From Caldilineaceae bacterium (GTDB taxonomy: Bacteria > Chloroflexota > Anaerolineae > Caldilineales > Caldilineaceae): 64,000 nucleotides of DNA. A program made the position numbers and the translations under genes. This document shows, piece by piece, positions 42,842-51,478 of the stretch (its first letter is position 1; every line of letters starts with the position of its first letter). The stretch lies in the NCBI GenBank assembly GCA_026645575.1, contig JAPKMW010000064.1, forward strand, positions 1 to 64,000, in the 5' to 3' direction. A model generated the notes under the pieces. That model did no database searches. It was not told the origin of the DNA and saw only the letters and a list, made by a program, of their open reading frames with translations.

Positions 42842-43765
42842 CTATACCAACGCCCCGTTCGCATACGGTTTCAGACAAGCATAAATCACCGCATTGACCG
42901 GCGTTGGCACACTGGCGGCCTGGCCATAGCGCACCAGCGCGCCATTCCACGCCTCGATCTCCAGCCGGCGGCCATGCTCCAGATCGACCAACAGCGACGG
43001 CTTGTACTGAGGCGGATAGGAGGCGAAGGCGGTTAACAGCGCATCCGGCATTGTTGCCGGGAGGGTAATCCCGTGGCCGGCAGCGACGGCGATGCCTTCG
43101 ACCAGCACCTGCCGCATTAGCTCCTTGGTCTCCGCAAAGTCGCCCACTTGCCCCTTGCTGCCACGCATGAGGCAAAGCACTCCGGCACCACAGACGGCGA
43201 CCAACTTCCACCACATGCGCTCTTCAATCTTGGGCGCGACAATGGCCTCAATCCCGGCTGCGGTGAGCGCCTGGGCAATCGCCGTACAACGCACCGACGT
43301 TGCCTGCCCAAGCTCGCCAAATTCCAGGTGATGGGGGCCGCCTGGTCGCTCAATGACGCCGGGAGTCGGGCTGTGGGCGTTGATCATCGCCATGCCGCCC
43401 AGCACAACATCATGGCCCAGGATCGAACGCAGTTGCTCAAGATGGGCAATGCCATTCTGCACCGGCAACAGCGCCGTTCCCGGCCCCACCAATGGCAACA
43501 ACGGTTCCGCCGCCGGAACAACATCATAGGTTTTGACACAAAAGAGGATCAGATCCACCGGTCCGACCGCGGCCGGGTTGTCGGTTGCCTGTACTGGTCG
43601 GATCACAAATTCACCATCAGGACTGCGCACCTGCAGCCCGTTCTGGCGCAGTGCCGCCAGCCGTTGACCACGGGCCAGAAAGGTCACATCCTGTCCACTG
43701 TGCGCCAGGCGGCCACCGATATAACCACCCAGCCCACCAACACCGACAACAGCAATTTTCATCAT
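42842..43765 (-). CDS. panE: 2-dehydropantoate 2-reductase family (PanE-like)
   Basis: A 307-residue NADPH-dependent ketopantoate reductase-like enzyme. Rossmann motif VGVGGLGGYIG at the start; LPVQNGIAHLE holds the substrate Asn; EERMWWKLVAVCG holds catalytic Lys; GRRLEIEAWNGALVR near the C-terminus. It could make pantoate for CoA, but in this catabolic-looking island it may act on another 2-keto acid. Start 43765, or the adjacent ATG at 43762, after aaggga. Confidence 0.8.
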   Translation of the reverse strand: MMKIAVVGVGGLGGYIGGRLAHSGQDVTFLARGQRLAALRQNGLQVRSPDGEFVIRPVQATDNPAAVGPVDLILFCVKTYDVVPAAEPLLPLVGPGTALLPVQNGIAHLEQLRSILGHDVVLGGMAMINAHSPTPGVIERPGGPHHLEFGELGQATSVRCTAIAQALTAAGIEAIVAPKIEERMWWKLVAVCGAGVLCLMRGSKGQVGDFAETKELMRQVLVEGIAVAAGHGITLPATMPDALLTAFASYPPQYKPSLLVDLEHGRRLEIEAWNGALVRYGQAASVPTPVNAVIYACLKPYANGALV

Positions 43766-44118
43766 TTTCTCCCTTCTTGGTATACTACTCCTATTGATTC
43801 GTGCCTTATAGCAATCTGCGACAGGGGGGATGATGGTATCAATCGATCTACCGCCGGTTCTGGAAAAGCGCTTGAAAGTCGTTGTGCAAGAGAACTATCA
43901 TGGCGATTTACAGGCTGCCATTTCTGCGTTCCTGGCTTTACATGAAAAGTATGGTAGGAAAGAACAGTTGCGCCAGGACGTTGCTGCGATTCGCAACACA
44001 GTTCACCAACAAGGTGGCATAACCGAAAAACAGATCGATGCTGCGATCAAACGGCAGCGCACCTAAGCTGGCGGCAATTTTCATGATTGTTCCCCTTCTT
44101 GCTATACTATTGCTGTTG
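43752..44118. repeat. Duplicated 45-bp upstream segment (43752-43796 and 44074-44118)
   Basis: The two 45-bp segments match at 37 positions. Each has gcaattttcat, ttcttg and tatacta, and each precedes a small plus-strand antitoxin-like gene. The first also contains the start of panE on the other strand. This looks like a tandem duplication of a promoter segment. Confidence 0.6.
43830..44066 (+). CDS. Small antitoxin-like protein
   Basis: A 78-residue protein. The N-terminus MVSIDLPPVLEKRLKVVVQE resembles a ribbon-helix-helix, followed by helical, charged sequence (KEQLRQDVAAIRNTVHQQGG). No toxin gene follows directly; the next gene is a DUF433 protein. It may be an orphan antitoxin or a regulator. 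Two ATGs (43830, 43833) are possible after agggggg; 43833 has better spacing. Confidence 0.6.
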   Translation: MMVSIDLPPVLEKRLKVVVQENYHGDLQAAISAFLALHEKYGRKEQLRQDVAAIRNTVHQQGGITEKQIDAAIKRQRT

Positions 44119-44154
44119 CACTGCACCTGATGCTTACTTTGTCGGAGCAAAAAG

Positions 44155-44469
44155 ATGACGCTGACTGTACAATCAACCGTAGCGCCGCTGATCCATGAGA
44201 TGGTTGGCGGTGAACCATACACCTATCTTCCCTTGGGCAATTATGTGGTGCGTGCGCCAGGGATTTGTGGCGGACGACCAACATTCAAATATACGCGCAT
44301 TGAAGTCAGCTTTATCCTGAATCGCATTGCCAGGGGGAAGTCGATTGACTATATCGTCGATGCCTATGCCGACCCCCATTTGACGCGTGCTGCCATTCAA
44401 GAAGCAATGACACTGGCAAATAGCGCCTTTATCACATCACCACAGATCACGGAACCCCTTGCGGTCTGA
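44155..44469 (+). CDS. DUF433 family protein, probable antitoxin
   Basis: A 104-residue protein with the DUF433 core: VRAPGICGGRPTFKYTRIEV, then SFILNRIARGKSIDYIVDAY. This is a small homeodomain-like helix-turn-helix often paired with PIN-like (DUF5615) toxins. The partner gene starts 4 bp after its stop, so the pair is one operon. It is expected to bind DNA and the toxin. Confidence 0.85.
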   Translation: MTLTVQSTVAPLIHEMVGGEPYTYLPLGNYVVRAPGICGGRPTFKYTRIEVSFILNRIARGKSIDYIVDAYADPHLTRAAIQEAMTLANSAFITSPQITEPLAV

Positions 44470-44472
44470 ACC

Positions 44473-44877
44473 ATGCTTGTGCTGGATGAACAACTCAAAG
44501 ATCATCATCTGATTGCAGCCATTGCTGCATGGTATCCTGGCGCTGTTACCCATGTGCAAACGTTGCGTCCGACGACTGTGGTCAAGGATGACAACATTGC
44601 TGCACTCCTCCTCACTGCCCGCAGACCAACCTTTGTTACTATCAATGCCGATGATTTTTGGCGCAAAATTCAACCACATGACGGCTATTGTATGGTGGCT
44701 ATCGATCTCACCCAAGGTGATGTAGATGATTTGCCACTGCAACTCCGCCAGCTATTGAAGCTACCACCCTTCAGAACCCAAGCATCACGCATGGGAAAAA
44801 TTATTCGCGTCCAAGCAACGCTGATCCGCTATTATGAACGGGACGGACAGGTGCAGGAAATTCGTGGCCTACGCTGA
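44473..44877 (+). CDS. PIN-like (DUF5615/Mut7-C-type) toxin candidate
   Basis: A 134-residue protein with the order of acidic residues of PIN-like nucleases: Asp in MLVLDEQL, Asp-Asp in VVKDDNIAALLLTA and Asp in TINADDFW. A C-terminal extension carries PPFRTQASRMGKIIRV. It directly follows the DUF433 gene, the usual order for this type II toxin-antitoxin pair. RNase activity is inferred, not shown. Confidence 0.75.
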   Translation: MLVLDEQLKDHHLIAAIAAWYPGAVTHVQTLRPTTVVKDDNIAALLLTARRPTFVTINADDFWRKIQPHDGYCMVAIDLTQGDVDDLPLQLRQLLKLPPFRTQASRMGKIIRVQATLIRYYERDGQVQEIRGLR

Positions 44878-44919
44878 GTTGAGTGTGAAGCTCATTTGTT
44901 GTTTTGATTTGGTATGTGA

Positions 44920-46194
44920 CTAAGCGAACACAGACCCCCGTGTCCGTCTAGCCGAACGGTAGAGATAGCCGGCAAAGAAGAGCGCGCTGAACGCGCCCAA
45001 CAGCGCCCCCAACCAATAAAACGCGCCATAGCCGACACCGGCGATCAAGTAGCCGCCGCCCATCGACATCACCGCTTGGCCGATGCCCCCCGCCATCGTG
45101 ACGGCGCCGGCCATGGTGGCGCGCCAGCGCTTGGGGGTCATTTCCTGGGTGTAGACATTCAGGGCCGGTTGGGCAATCAGTGAGAAAACCATCAACGCGA
45201 TATAGGCGAGGGTGGCAACACTCCACAGGGGAATCAGCGCCAGCGGCAGCAGACAGATCGTAATCCCAAGCAGGCTGCCCAGGATCGTGCGTGGGCGACC
45301 CCAGCGGCTCAACAAGATGGGGGTAAAGAGCGCCGCCGGAATGGCTAACAGTTGCCCAACGGCGACGATGGCGCCAATCGAGGCGGTGGGGACATGCAGG
45401 TTTGTGTCCAGATAGACTGTGAAGAACGCCTTCCCGGCGCTTTCACTGGCCAGCCGCAGCACAATGACCAAGGCCATCAGGACCATAAAGCCATAGGGCG
45501 CCGGCGCAGCCTCTTCTTCTGTGTTCTTCTGCGCTTCCTGCGCCAAGGGGCGGGTTAGAAAGAGCAGCGGCGCAGTGAGCAGAAAGAGCAGGGCGCCCAA
45601 CCACAGACTATGGCGATAAACCGTCACGCTATCCGGGGCAATGGCCAACAGCCCGGCAAACCAGCCCGGGAGCAGACCCCCCAGCAGGCTCCCGACAAAT
45701 GCGCCGGCCGGCACCCCTGCCGCCGCAAAGGCAAACACATGGTTGCGCGTCTCTGCATCGGTTACGCCAACCAGGAAGGGGATAAAATTGACCGTATAGA
45801 GCGCCGCCCCAAGCCACGCCAGAATATAGGTGATGACCAGCCAATGCGCTTGCCAAACCGTGGGGATAAATTCAGTCAGCGGCGTCAGCACCAACCCAAT
45901 GCCGGCTACCAATAGCCCCACCACGGCTGCCCAACGCACACCCCGCCGGGCGCCGATCATGCCGGCTGGTAAGGAAAAGAGCGCAAAGCATAGAAAGCTA
46001 ACGCCGTTGATCCAGCCGATAAAGCCAGTGTCATAGCCCAGCCGCACCAGATACAGATTAAAAAGCACAAGATAGATCCCAATATAACTGATGGAGGCCA
46101 GGGCTTGCGTCGCTAAGAGCAGACGCGCATCGCGGCTGAAAGAACGCACGGTTGCAAGGTAGGCTAGCACGTTGGAAATCCCCTTTTTCGTCAT
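44920..46194 (-). CDS. MFS transporter
   Basis: A 424-residue transporter with about twelve membrane segments in two halves and a long central cytoplasmic loop (RPLAQEAQKNTEEEAAPAPYG). Motif A-like sequence FSLPAGMIGARRGVRWA follows helix 2. The substrate is unknown; export of a metabolite or uptake of the compound used by the neighbouring oxidoreductases are both possible. It starts 12 bp before the end of the Gfo/Idh/MocA gene region, in the same operon. Confidence 0.85.
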   Translation of the reverse strand: MTKKGISNVLAYLATVRSFSRDARLLLATQALASISYIGIYLVLFNLYLVRLGYDTGFIGWINGVSFLCFALFSLPAGMIGARRGVRWAAVVGLLVAGIGLVLTPLTEFIPTVWQAHWLVITYILAWLGAALYTVNFIPFLVGVTDAETRNHVFAFAAAGVPAGAFVGSLLGGLLPGWFAGLLAIAPDSVTVYRHSLWLGALLFLLTAPLLFLTRPLAQEAQKNTEEEAAPAPYGFMVLMALVIVLRLASESAGKAFFTVYLDTNLHVPTASIGAIVAVGQLLAIPAALFTPILLSRWGRPRTILGSLLGITICLLPLALIPLWSVATLAYIALMVFSLIAQPALNVYTQEMTPKRWRATMAGAVTMAGGIGQAVMSMGGGYLIAGVGYGAFYWLGALLGAFSALFFAGYLYRSARRTRGSVFA

Positions 46195-46206
46195 GAATGC
46201 TGAACT

Positions 46207-47343
46207 TCACCCCGGTAAATTGCACCAACCCTGCCCCGCCCGAATAGCATCGATTGCCACTTGATAGCGCCAGCCATCATCGAAGGTGAGATAGGGTTGA
46301 TGTGATTCACCACGCACGTCGGCCACAAAGTCGCGGGCCAATACCGCCCATTTGTTTTCTGTATCTTCGCCGATGGCCGGCAGGGCGTCGAGCAAACGCT
46401 GGGGGACAGGGAGGGGCGTTGGCGCGGTGTTCGGCCCATTAAAGCGGGAAACCGTGAGCGTAAAGACCCCCTGAGCCAGCAGGATGCCGCTTTCCCCATA
46501 GAAGTACCAACCATTGGTGGGCGACAGGTCATGGGCGCCCATGTGCACCCGAATGGCGACCGGGACTTCCGGTTGGTGGGGGTGGGGTGGTGCAAAGCGC
46601 AGCAAGGCCGAAAAGGCGCCATCGGCATCACAGGCGCGCCACTCGTATTGGGCCGCTTCCGCGGCGGTCGGTTCATGGGCATTGATCTGCCGCAGATCAT
46701 GAATGGCCGTGACGACCGGCGCCTGGTGGCGCAGGGCGCGCGCCTCGCCGGTGACACGCAACACTTTGCTGCCCAGCATTGCTTCGAGCATGGCAAAGAA
46801 GTGGGTTTGCCCATTGTTCAGCACCCCACCCCCCATTGCCAGCACATCGACCCACGTCCAGGGGCGCAAGGGCGTCCATGCCGGCAGCCGGAACAGCACA
46901 TCGATCTCCTGTAGGGCGCCGATGGTTCCCTCCCGCAGCAATTCAGCAACCCAGGCGATACTGGGATCGTAGTAGAGCGTTGCCGCATAGGCATGTTTGA
47001 CCCCGGCTTGCTGGACCAGCGTATAGAGTTCCCTGGCCTCAGCCGCCGTGGCCGCCAGCGGTTTGTCACAAAGGACGTGACAGCCGAGCGCCGTCGCGAC
47101 TTCAACCACCTCACGCCGTAGGGAAGCCGGGGTGGCGATTGTCACAATCTCCGGTTTCACCGCAGCCAGGGTTTGTCGCCAATCGGTTGAAGCCAGCGGC
47201 ACGCCCAGCCGGTTGGCCACCGCTTGGGTCACATCAGCCTGGCGCGCACAGATGGCGGCTACCTCCACGCCAGCGAACCGCAAGGCGTTTACATGGCCTT
47301 GCCCGGCCCAGCCGGCGCCGATCACAACGGCACGTAGGGTCAT
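46207..47343 (-). CDS. Gfo/Idh/MocA family oxidoreductase
   Basis: A 378-residue NAD(P)-dependent oxidoreductase: Rossmann motif VVIGAGWAGQGHVNALRFAG (residues 5-24), the family EKP-like CDKPLAATAAEARELY and the C-terminal alpha/beta domain. Typical substrates are sugars, inositols or other cyclic polyols. ATG 47343 has ggaggaggt upstream. It heads an operon with the MFS transporter 12 bp downstream. Confidence 0.9.
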   Translation of the reverse strand: MTLRAVVIGAGWAGQGHVNALRFAGVEVAAICARQADVTQAVANRLGVPLASTDWRQTLAAVKPEIVTIATPASLRREVVEVATALGCHVLCDKPLAATAAEARELYTLVQQAGVKHAYAATLYYDPSIAWVAELLREGTIGALQEIDVLFRLPAWTPLRPWTWVDVLAMGGGVLNNGQTHFFAMLEAMLGSKVLRVTGEARALRHQAPVVTAIHDLRQINAHEPTAAEAAQYEWRACDADGAFSALLRFAPPHPHQPEVPVAIRVHMGAHDLSPTNGWYFYGESGILLAQGVFTLTVSRFNGPNTAPTPLPVPQRLLDALPAIGEDTENKWAVLARDFVADVRGESHQPYLTFDDGWRYQVAIDAIRAGQGWCNLPG

Positions 47344-47397
47344 TTCACACCTCCTCCGATAGGATTGCCCTGAAGCACGTTACCAAACGGCGGCGTC

Positions 47398-48558
47398 TTA
47401 TACACGGCTTTGCTCCTTCTCATAGCGTTCGGCCGCTTCGGCCACTGCTTGCATTTGCAACTCGGCCAGACCGGCGCGGGTTGCTTGCGCACGGTCGGCG
47501 TGGGCCTGCAAACCGCTGCCGGAGGATTGGAAGTGAGGCATAACTTCATGGGCAAAGAGTTCAAAGCTCCGTTTGGTCGCCGCCGGATTCGCCCAGTTAT
47601 GGGCCAGGGTCAGATAGGCGCCAAAGCCGCCATTCGATTGTTCAAGCAAATTCTTGATCTGCGCCACCATGCGATCGGGGGTGCCCACCACCCCCAACCC
47701 ATTGTTCACAAAATCGATCATCTCCTCCAGCTTGCCGCCCAACACAGCCATCTGTGGGAAGGCGGCGACATCTTGGAAGTAGCGGAACCACTGCTCCATG
47801 CCGTAGCGCATGTCGGCGCGGGCCTGTTCTTCGGTCTCCGCCAGATGCATGAGACCGACCAAACGCCATTTGTTGCGGTCCGCCACTTGACCATATTGGG
47901 CTGCTTGGGCTTCCTGAATGGTCCAATGGTGCGCCAGCACATCCATTCCCACTGCAACGGTCGCCCCCAAGGAGAGCAGACCCGCGCCGTAGCGTCCAGC
48001 CAATTTGGCGCCGGAAGGGGAAGCCGCCGCAGCCACCGCCAGATCAAAGAGCGGATCGGAGTAAGGGCGCAAATGCAAACGGGCATCTTTCAGGGTGAGA
48101 CGGTCCGACTGATAGCTAATCGGTTCCTCACTGGTAAGCAGATGCACCAAGATCGCCATGTACTCTTCCAGCAATGGGCGCATCTGCGTCGGTTCCAACC
48201 CTAACATGGCCGCATCGGTCGGCAAGGCGCCCGGCCCAACGCCCAACATCACGCGCCCACGCGTCAGATGGTCCAGCAACACCATACGTTCTGCCACCCA
48301 CAACGGGTTATGATAGGGCAGTGAGACGACACCGGTGCCGAACTTCATGTGTCGGGTGCGGGCGGCTGCCGCCATAATGAAGATTTCCGGCGAGGCGATA
48401 ATTTCGCTGCCGGCCGAATGATGCTCCCCAATCCAGGCTTCATCAAAGCCTAAGCGGTCTAAATGTTCAAGTAGAGTGAGGTCTTGCTCCAGGGACAACG
48501 TTGGGTTGTGATGGGGTGCGTGAAAGGGGGCCATAAAGATGCCGAATTTCATTTTCAT
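47398..48558 (-). CDS. LLM-class flavin-dependent monooxygenase
   Basis: A 386-residue bacterial-luciferase-like protein: FGIFMAPFHAPHHNPTLSLE, GFDEAWIGEHHSAGSEIIAS, HMKFGTGVVSLPYHNPLWVA and RGRVMLGVGPGALPTDAAML. The length and EHHSAG motif fit the FMN-dependent alkanal/long-chain monooxygenase branch, not the F420 branch. It would oxidise an organic substrate with O2 and FMNH2 from a reductase not seen here. Start 48558 or ATG 48552. DUF3237 gene lies 41 bp upstream. Confidence 0.88.
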   Translation of the reverse strand: MKMKFGIFMAPFHAPHHNPTLSLEQDLTLLEHLDRLGFDEAWIGEHHSAGSEIIASPEIFIMAAAARTRHMKFGTGVVSLPYHNPLWVAERMVLLDHLTRGRVMLGVGPGALPTDAAMLGLEPTQMRPLLEEYMAILVHLLTSEEPISYQSDRLTLKDARLHLRPYSDPLFDLAVAAAASPSGAKLAGRYGAGLLSLGATVAVGMDVLAHHWTIQEAQAAQYGQVADRNKWRLVGLMHLAETEEQARADMRYGMEQWFRYFQDVAAFPQMAVLGGKLEEMIDFVNNGLGVVGTPDRMVAQIKNLLEQSNGGFGAYLTLAHNWANPAATKRSFELFAHEVMPHFQSSGSGLQAHADRAQATRAGLAELQMQAVAEAAERYEKEQSRV

Positions 48559-48599
48559 TGCGTGTTCTTGGTTCCTCCATGATTGGTTTAGAGCGTTGC

Positions 48600-49058
48600 T
48601 TAGCGAACCGCATAGACATCATAGCTGACCGCGAGGCGCGCCGAATCGACTTCGCCAATGTTTAGACATTGCAGCCGATTGAGCCACTGGTAGGCCGGAT
48701 GGGCCGTCTGTGTCCGCATGACGGCCTGGATGGGAAACCGCGGTGGCAACTCGCCCCGTGCAAAACTTTGATAGCCGTCCGGGCCAAAGTCCGCAACCCC
48801 GGAATAGCAGAGGTAGATCAGCGCCTGGTCATGGGTTTCGACGGTGGCGCGCACATCGAGAATCGCCACGCCATCGCTACGCATGGTGATCCAGTCGCCG
48901 CCGACGGGGCGCAAAATGCCCTGTACGCGTGGGCCGCTGACTTCACCACTTGCGACATAAAAGTTGGCCCGAATCCCCTCGGCCACCGGGCCGATGATTT
49001 CGGGCGGGTGCAACTGGGCACTGTAGGAAAAGATATGTTCGAGTTGGTAGGGTAACAT
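48600..49058 (-). CDS. DUF3237 family protein
   Basis: A 152-residue beta-barrel protein: [25 protein letters not shown]-like [35 protein letters not shown] (in part) and [20 protein letters not shown]. The family has no fixed function but is common in aromatic or xenobiotic catabolic clusters. ATG 49058 has AAGGA 10 nt upstream. It probably starts the operon that includes the monooxygenase. Confidence 0.82.
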   Translation of the reverse strand: MLPYQLEHIFSYSAQLHPPEIIGPVAEGIRANFYVASGEVSGPRVQGILRPVGGDWITMRSDGVAILDVRATVETHDQALIYLCYSGVADFGPDGYQSFARGELPPRFPIQAVMRTQTAHPAYQWLNRLQCLNIGEVDSARLAVSYDVYAVR

Positions 49059-49120
49059 CGTCTAGAGTCCTTTTCAGTTCATGCGGTTTGGTTGACTGGT
49101 TGGTACGGCTAAAGCGGGCA

Positions 49121-49216
49121 GCAACGCTACAGCGGATTTAGGAAGCAGGGGATTTATTTCCTCAGTTCGGATGTCCTGCAAAAATCAGTTGCTACCCAAA
49201 TCCGTTGTAGTGTTGC
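49121..49216. repeat. Palindromic element
   Basis: Arms 49121-49139 / 49198-49216 (gcaacgctacagcggattt) with two mismatches, separated by 58 nt. It lies between the RidA and DUF3237 genes. Confidence 0.55.
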
Positions 49217-49239
49217 CGCAGCCGGCTGCGCGGATCGGC

Positions 49240-49635
49240 TTACTTCGCCGCCGTCGCTTCGATCTCAATCATCATCTCCGGGTAGGCCAGGCGGGCGACG
49301 CCTAAGAGCGTGCTGCTACACCGGCACCCACCCGCCACGAGCCGGTTCGTAATCACATCCCAGTTCGCCAGCAGACCATCGACATCGGTGGTGTAGTAGT
49401 TGAGGCGCGTCACATCGGCCAGGGTGTAGCCGGCTTCCTGTAAGACCCGCTCCACGTTGTCAAGGGCTTGGCTCACCTGGGCGCGCAAATCACCGACATG
49501 GATGGGGTGGCCGTCATCATTGGTAGAGAGTTGGCCGGCGCAGTAGAGTGTACGCTGCGCCGCTTGGACTTCATGGGCGTGGACAAAACCAAAGGGTTCC
49601 TGCCAGCTCCACGGGTTGGTAATGCGTCGTTCCAT
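49240..49635 (-). CDS. RidA/YjgF family protein
   Basis: A 131-residue trimer-forming protein: VQAAQRTLYCAGQLSTNDDG, QVSQALDNVERVLQEAGYTL and RLAYPEMMIEIEATA. The usual Arg that binds the carboxylate of imines appears to be replaced by CRCSSTLLGVARL here, with Arg at a near position, so it may belong to a Rid subgroup. It could hydrolyse reactive enamines/imines or act on a pathway intermediate. ATG 49635 has AGGAG 8 nt upstream. Confidence 0.85.
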   Translation of the reverse strand: MERRITNPWSWQEPFGFVHAHEVQAAQRTLYCAGQLSTNDDGHPIHVGDLRAQVSQALDNVERVLQEAGYTLADVTRLNYYTTDVDGLLANWDVITNRLVAGGCRCSSTLLGVARLAYPEMMIEIEATAAK

Positions 49636-49802
49636 AATTGTCTCCTGCTGAATTGGTAGATGCAAAGTCTACGGTTCTGTGGTGTGCGTGATTGCACAGG
49701 GTTGCACCGCTGGCCGGTGTGAGCGGAAAGTTTATTCACAAATTTTCCAGCGGCATAGCAAAATTTTGCATCGACCAGATCGTTTTGTCAATGGTCAAAA
49801 TC

Positions 49803-50261
49803 CTACCCGCCATTTGGACGCGAAATCGTCCCTGTCAACACCCCATCATACGCCCCCGTCACCCCGTTGATCAGCCCCGTTGCGGTGGCGCTGCCGGTGG
49901 CGTTGGCGAAACGACCGGTGCCGCCGGTAATGACAAGGGTTTGTTCATAGCGAAAAACCCCGGGCGTGACTTCCGCGACCAGCACAAAGGCAATGGTCTG
50001 ATTGGTGATGGTATCCCCATTGGCGGCGGTCCACACGGCGGTTGAAGCCTCCAAATCGACCACCCCTTGAAACTTCCCGATGTGGGTAAAGTTGCCGGAG
50101 AAATCCGCGCCGGCGCCGGCAAAGCGACCTTTCAAGGGCACGAAGTCGGCGGCATAGACCGGGGCAGCAGAGAAGGAGACACTCCCCAACACACACAAGC
50201 TAATGAGGGTGAATGCCAGCAAGCAGTGATATAGGGGGTGGCGAACGGGTTGGGCAAACAT
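49803..50261 (-). CDS. Secreted protein, allene-oxide-cyclase-like barrel
   Basis: A 152-residue exported protein. The signal peptide covers about residues 1-38 (hydrophobic LLAFTLISLCVLGS; probable cleavage after VYA). The mature part is a beta-rich domain with VITGGTGRFANATGSATATG, a phrase typical of allene oxide cyclase/dirigent-like barrels. Function unknown; enzymatic activity is not assured. ATG 50261 follows AAAGGAAA. It may be read from the NmrA copy 2 promoter. Confidence 0.7.
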   Translation of the reverse strand: MFAQPVRHPLYHCLLAFTLISLCVLGSVSFSAAPVYAADFVPLKGRFAGAGADFSGNFTHIGKFQGVVDLEASTAVWTAANGDTITNQTIAFVLVAEVTPGVFRYEQTLVITGGTGRFANATGSATATGLINGVTGAYDGVLTGTISRPNGG

Positions 50262-50301
50262 GATGTTGTTTCCTTTCTTCTACAAAATCCCTAAACTCAA
50301 T

Positions 50302-50340
50302 TGTCCCCTTCGGCAGGCTCAGGGCATAGCCTACGGGACA
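50302..50340. repeat. TGTCCCC...GGGACA repeat, copy 1
   Basis: A 39-bp segment starting tgtccccttcggcaggctca and ending ctacgggaca, with inverted ends. A close copy lies at 60672-60710. Fragments (ctacgggacag) also occur at about 36075 and 62568. Dispersed element. Confidence 0.55.
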
Positions 50341-50348
50341 GATCTGTC

Positions 50349-51320
50349 TTACGTTGGGATACGCATCTTTTTTGCCAAGAAATCGCTTATGGTCGTCATT
50401 GGCCCATCCAGCAGCCGGTCGGCGTCGGTGGTGGGGTAGGCGGAGTCGGCGGCACCGGTCATGCGGATCATGCCCATGATGTTGGCCGGGCCGTCGCCGA
50501 GGGGGCTGAGGAGCGCCTGGTTGACCCGCGCCACCGCAATCGGCAGATGGATCGACCGTACCTTCCGTCCCACGGCTTGCCCAAAGCGCGCCACCGTTTC
50601 ATCCCAGGACAGAATCTCTGGGCCACCAACATGCAAGATAGCGTGTTGGGCCGCGGGATGACCAACACAGGCGACTAGGGCGCGCGCCGCATCGTCCACG
50701 GTGATAAAGGCATGGCGCGCTTTGCCATTGCCCGGCACCAACGCCAACCCCCGCCCCTCGACCATACCGCCCACACCGGCCATAAAGAGTTGCGAAAACC
50801 AGAAGGGGCGTTTCACCGTCGGCTGCTCGGCGCCACGGGTGGGGACATGGCTACCCAAGAGCGCCAGCCAGACATCCATAAAGACCGAGAGGCGCACAAT
50901 GGTGTAATTCAGACCGCTCGCCTGCAACCGTTCTTCGGTAAGCCGCTTGTACTTCAGCGCTGGCACCGCCTGGTCAAAGGGCGTCACCGGCACGGAGGCG
51001 TAGATGAACTGCTGCACCCCCTCTTGCTTGGCGGCTTCAATGAGATTGGTGTTGCCGTCGCCGTCAATGGTTTTGATGCTGTCCCCTTTGCGCTGGATGA
51101 CACCGTTGGCCGTGGTGATGACCGTGGTGACGCCCTGGCAGGCCGCTTGCACCGTGGTCAAGTCGCGCAGATCGCCAAAGGCTAACTCTACCCCCAGCGC
51201 TTGGAGATGGCGATAATCTGAACTGCGCCGGACAAAGGCGCGCACCGGCTGTTGCGCGGCAATGAGTTTTCGAGTAATGGCAGTGCCGAGTTGGCCAGTG
51301 GCCCCAACAACTAGGATCAT
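50349..51320 (-). CDS. NmrA-like NAD(P)-binding protein, copy 2
   Basis: A 323-residue atypical short-chain dehydrogenase with GATGQLGTAI at the N-terminus, FVRRSSDYRH, VTTVITTANGVIQRKGDSIK, QFIYASVPVTPFDQ and LNYTIVRLSVFMDVWLALLG (in part). It is more divergent from copies 1 and 3 than they are from each other. ATG 51320 has AGGAG 8 nt upstream. The TGTAGACA-class site lies about 55-95 nt upstream. Confidence 0.85.
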   Translation of the reverse strand: MILVVGATGQLGTAITRKLIAAQQPVRAFVRRSSDYRHLQALGVELAFGDLRDLTTVQAACQGVTTVITTANGVIQRKGDSIKTIDGDGNTNLIEAAKQEGVQQFIYASVPVTPFDQAVPALKYKRLTEERLQASGLNYTIVRLSVFMDVWLALLGSHVPTRGAEQPTVKRPFWFSQLFMAGVGGMVEGRGLALVPGNGKARHAFITVDDAARALVACVGHPAAQHAILHVGGPEILSWDETVARFGQAVGRKVRSIHLPIAVARVNQALLSPLGDGPANIMGMIRMTGAADSAYPTTDADRLLDGPMTTISDFLAKKMRIPT

Positions 51321-51373
51321 GAGTTGTTCTCCTAAAGTAAAGATGGCTGATTGGATAGTTGTTTGATAGGGCT

Positions 51374-51415
51374 AGTTAACCGTAGTGGTGTCTACACATT
51401 GTCTACAAACTGCGT
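51374..51415 (-). promoter_or_regulatory. SARP-type site, TGTAGACA class, copy b
   Basis: On the minus strand TGTAGACA occurs in two units, with a third degenerate unit (ACGCAGT), all at 11-bp steps (heptamers at 51415-51409, 51404-51398, 51393-51387). After 7 nt comes TTAACT (51379-51374). It should drive NmrA copy 2. Confidence 0.65.
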
Positions 51416-51478
51416 ACACCTTGAGTGCAGCGCCTGAGGGCGCTTCTCGCTGTTAGCAGCGGGTTTCAACCCTGCGGC

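Noticed and set aside
43148..43945. Plus-strand frame of 265 codons opposite PanE
   Set aside because: Antisense to a Rossmann-fold enzyme with intact motifs; it also runs into the real plus-strand gene at 43830 in another frame.
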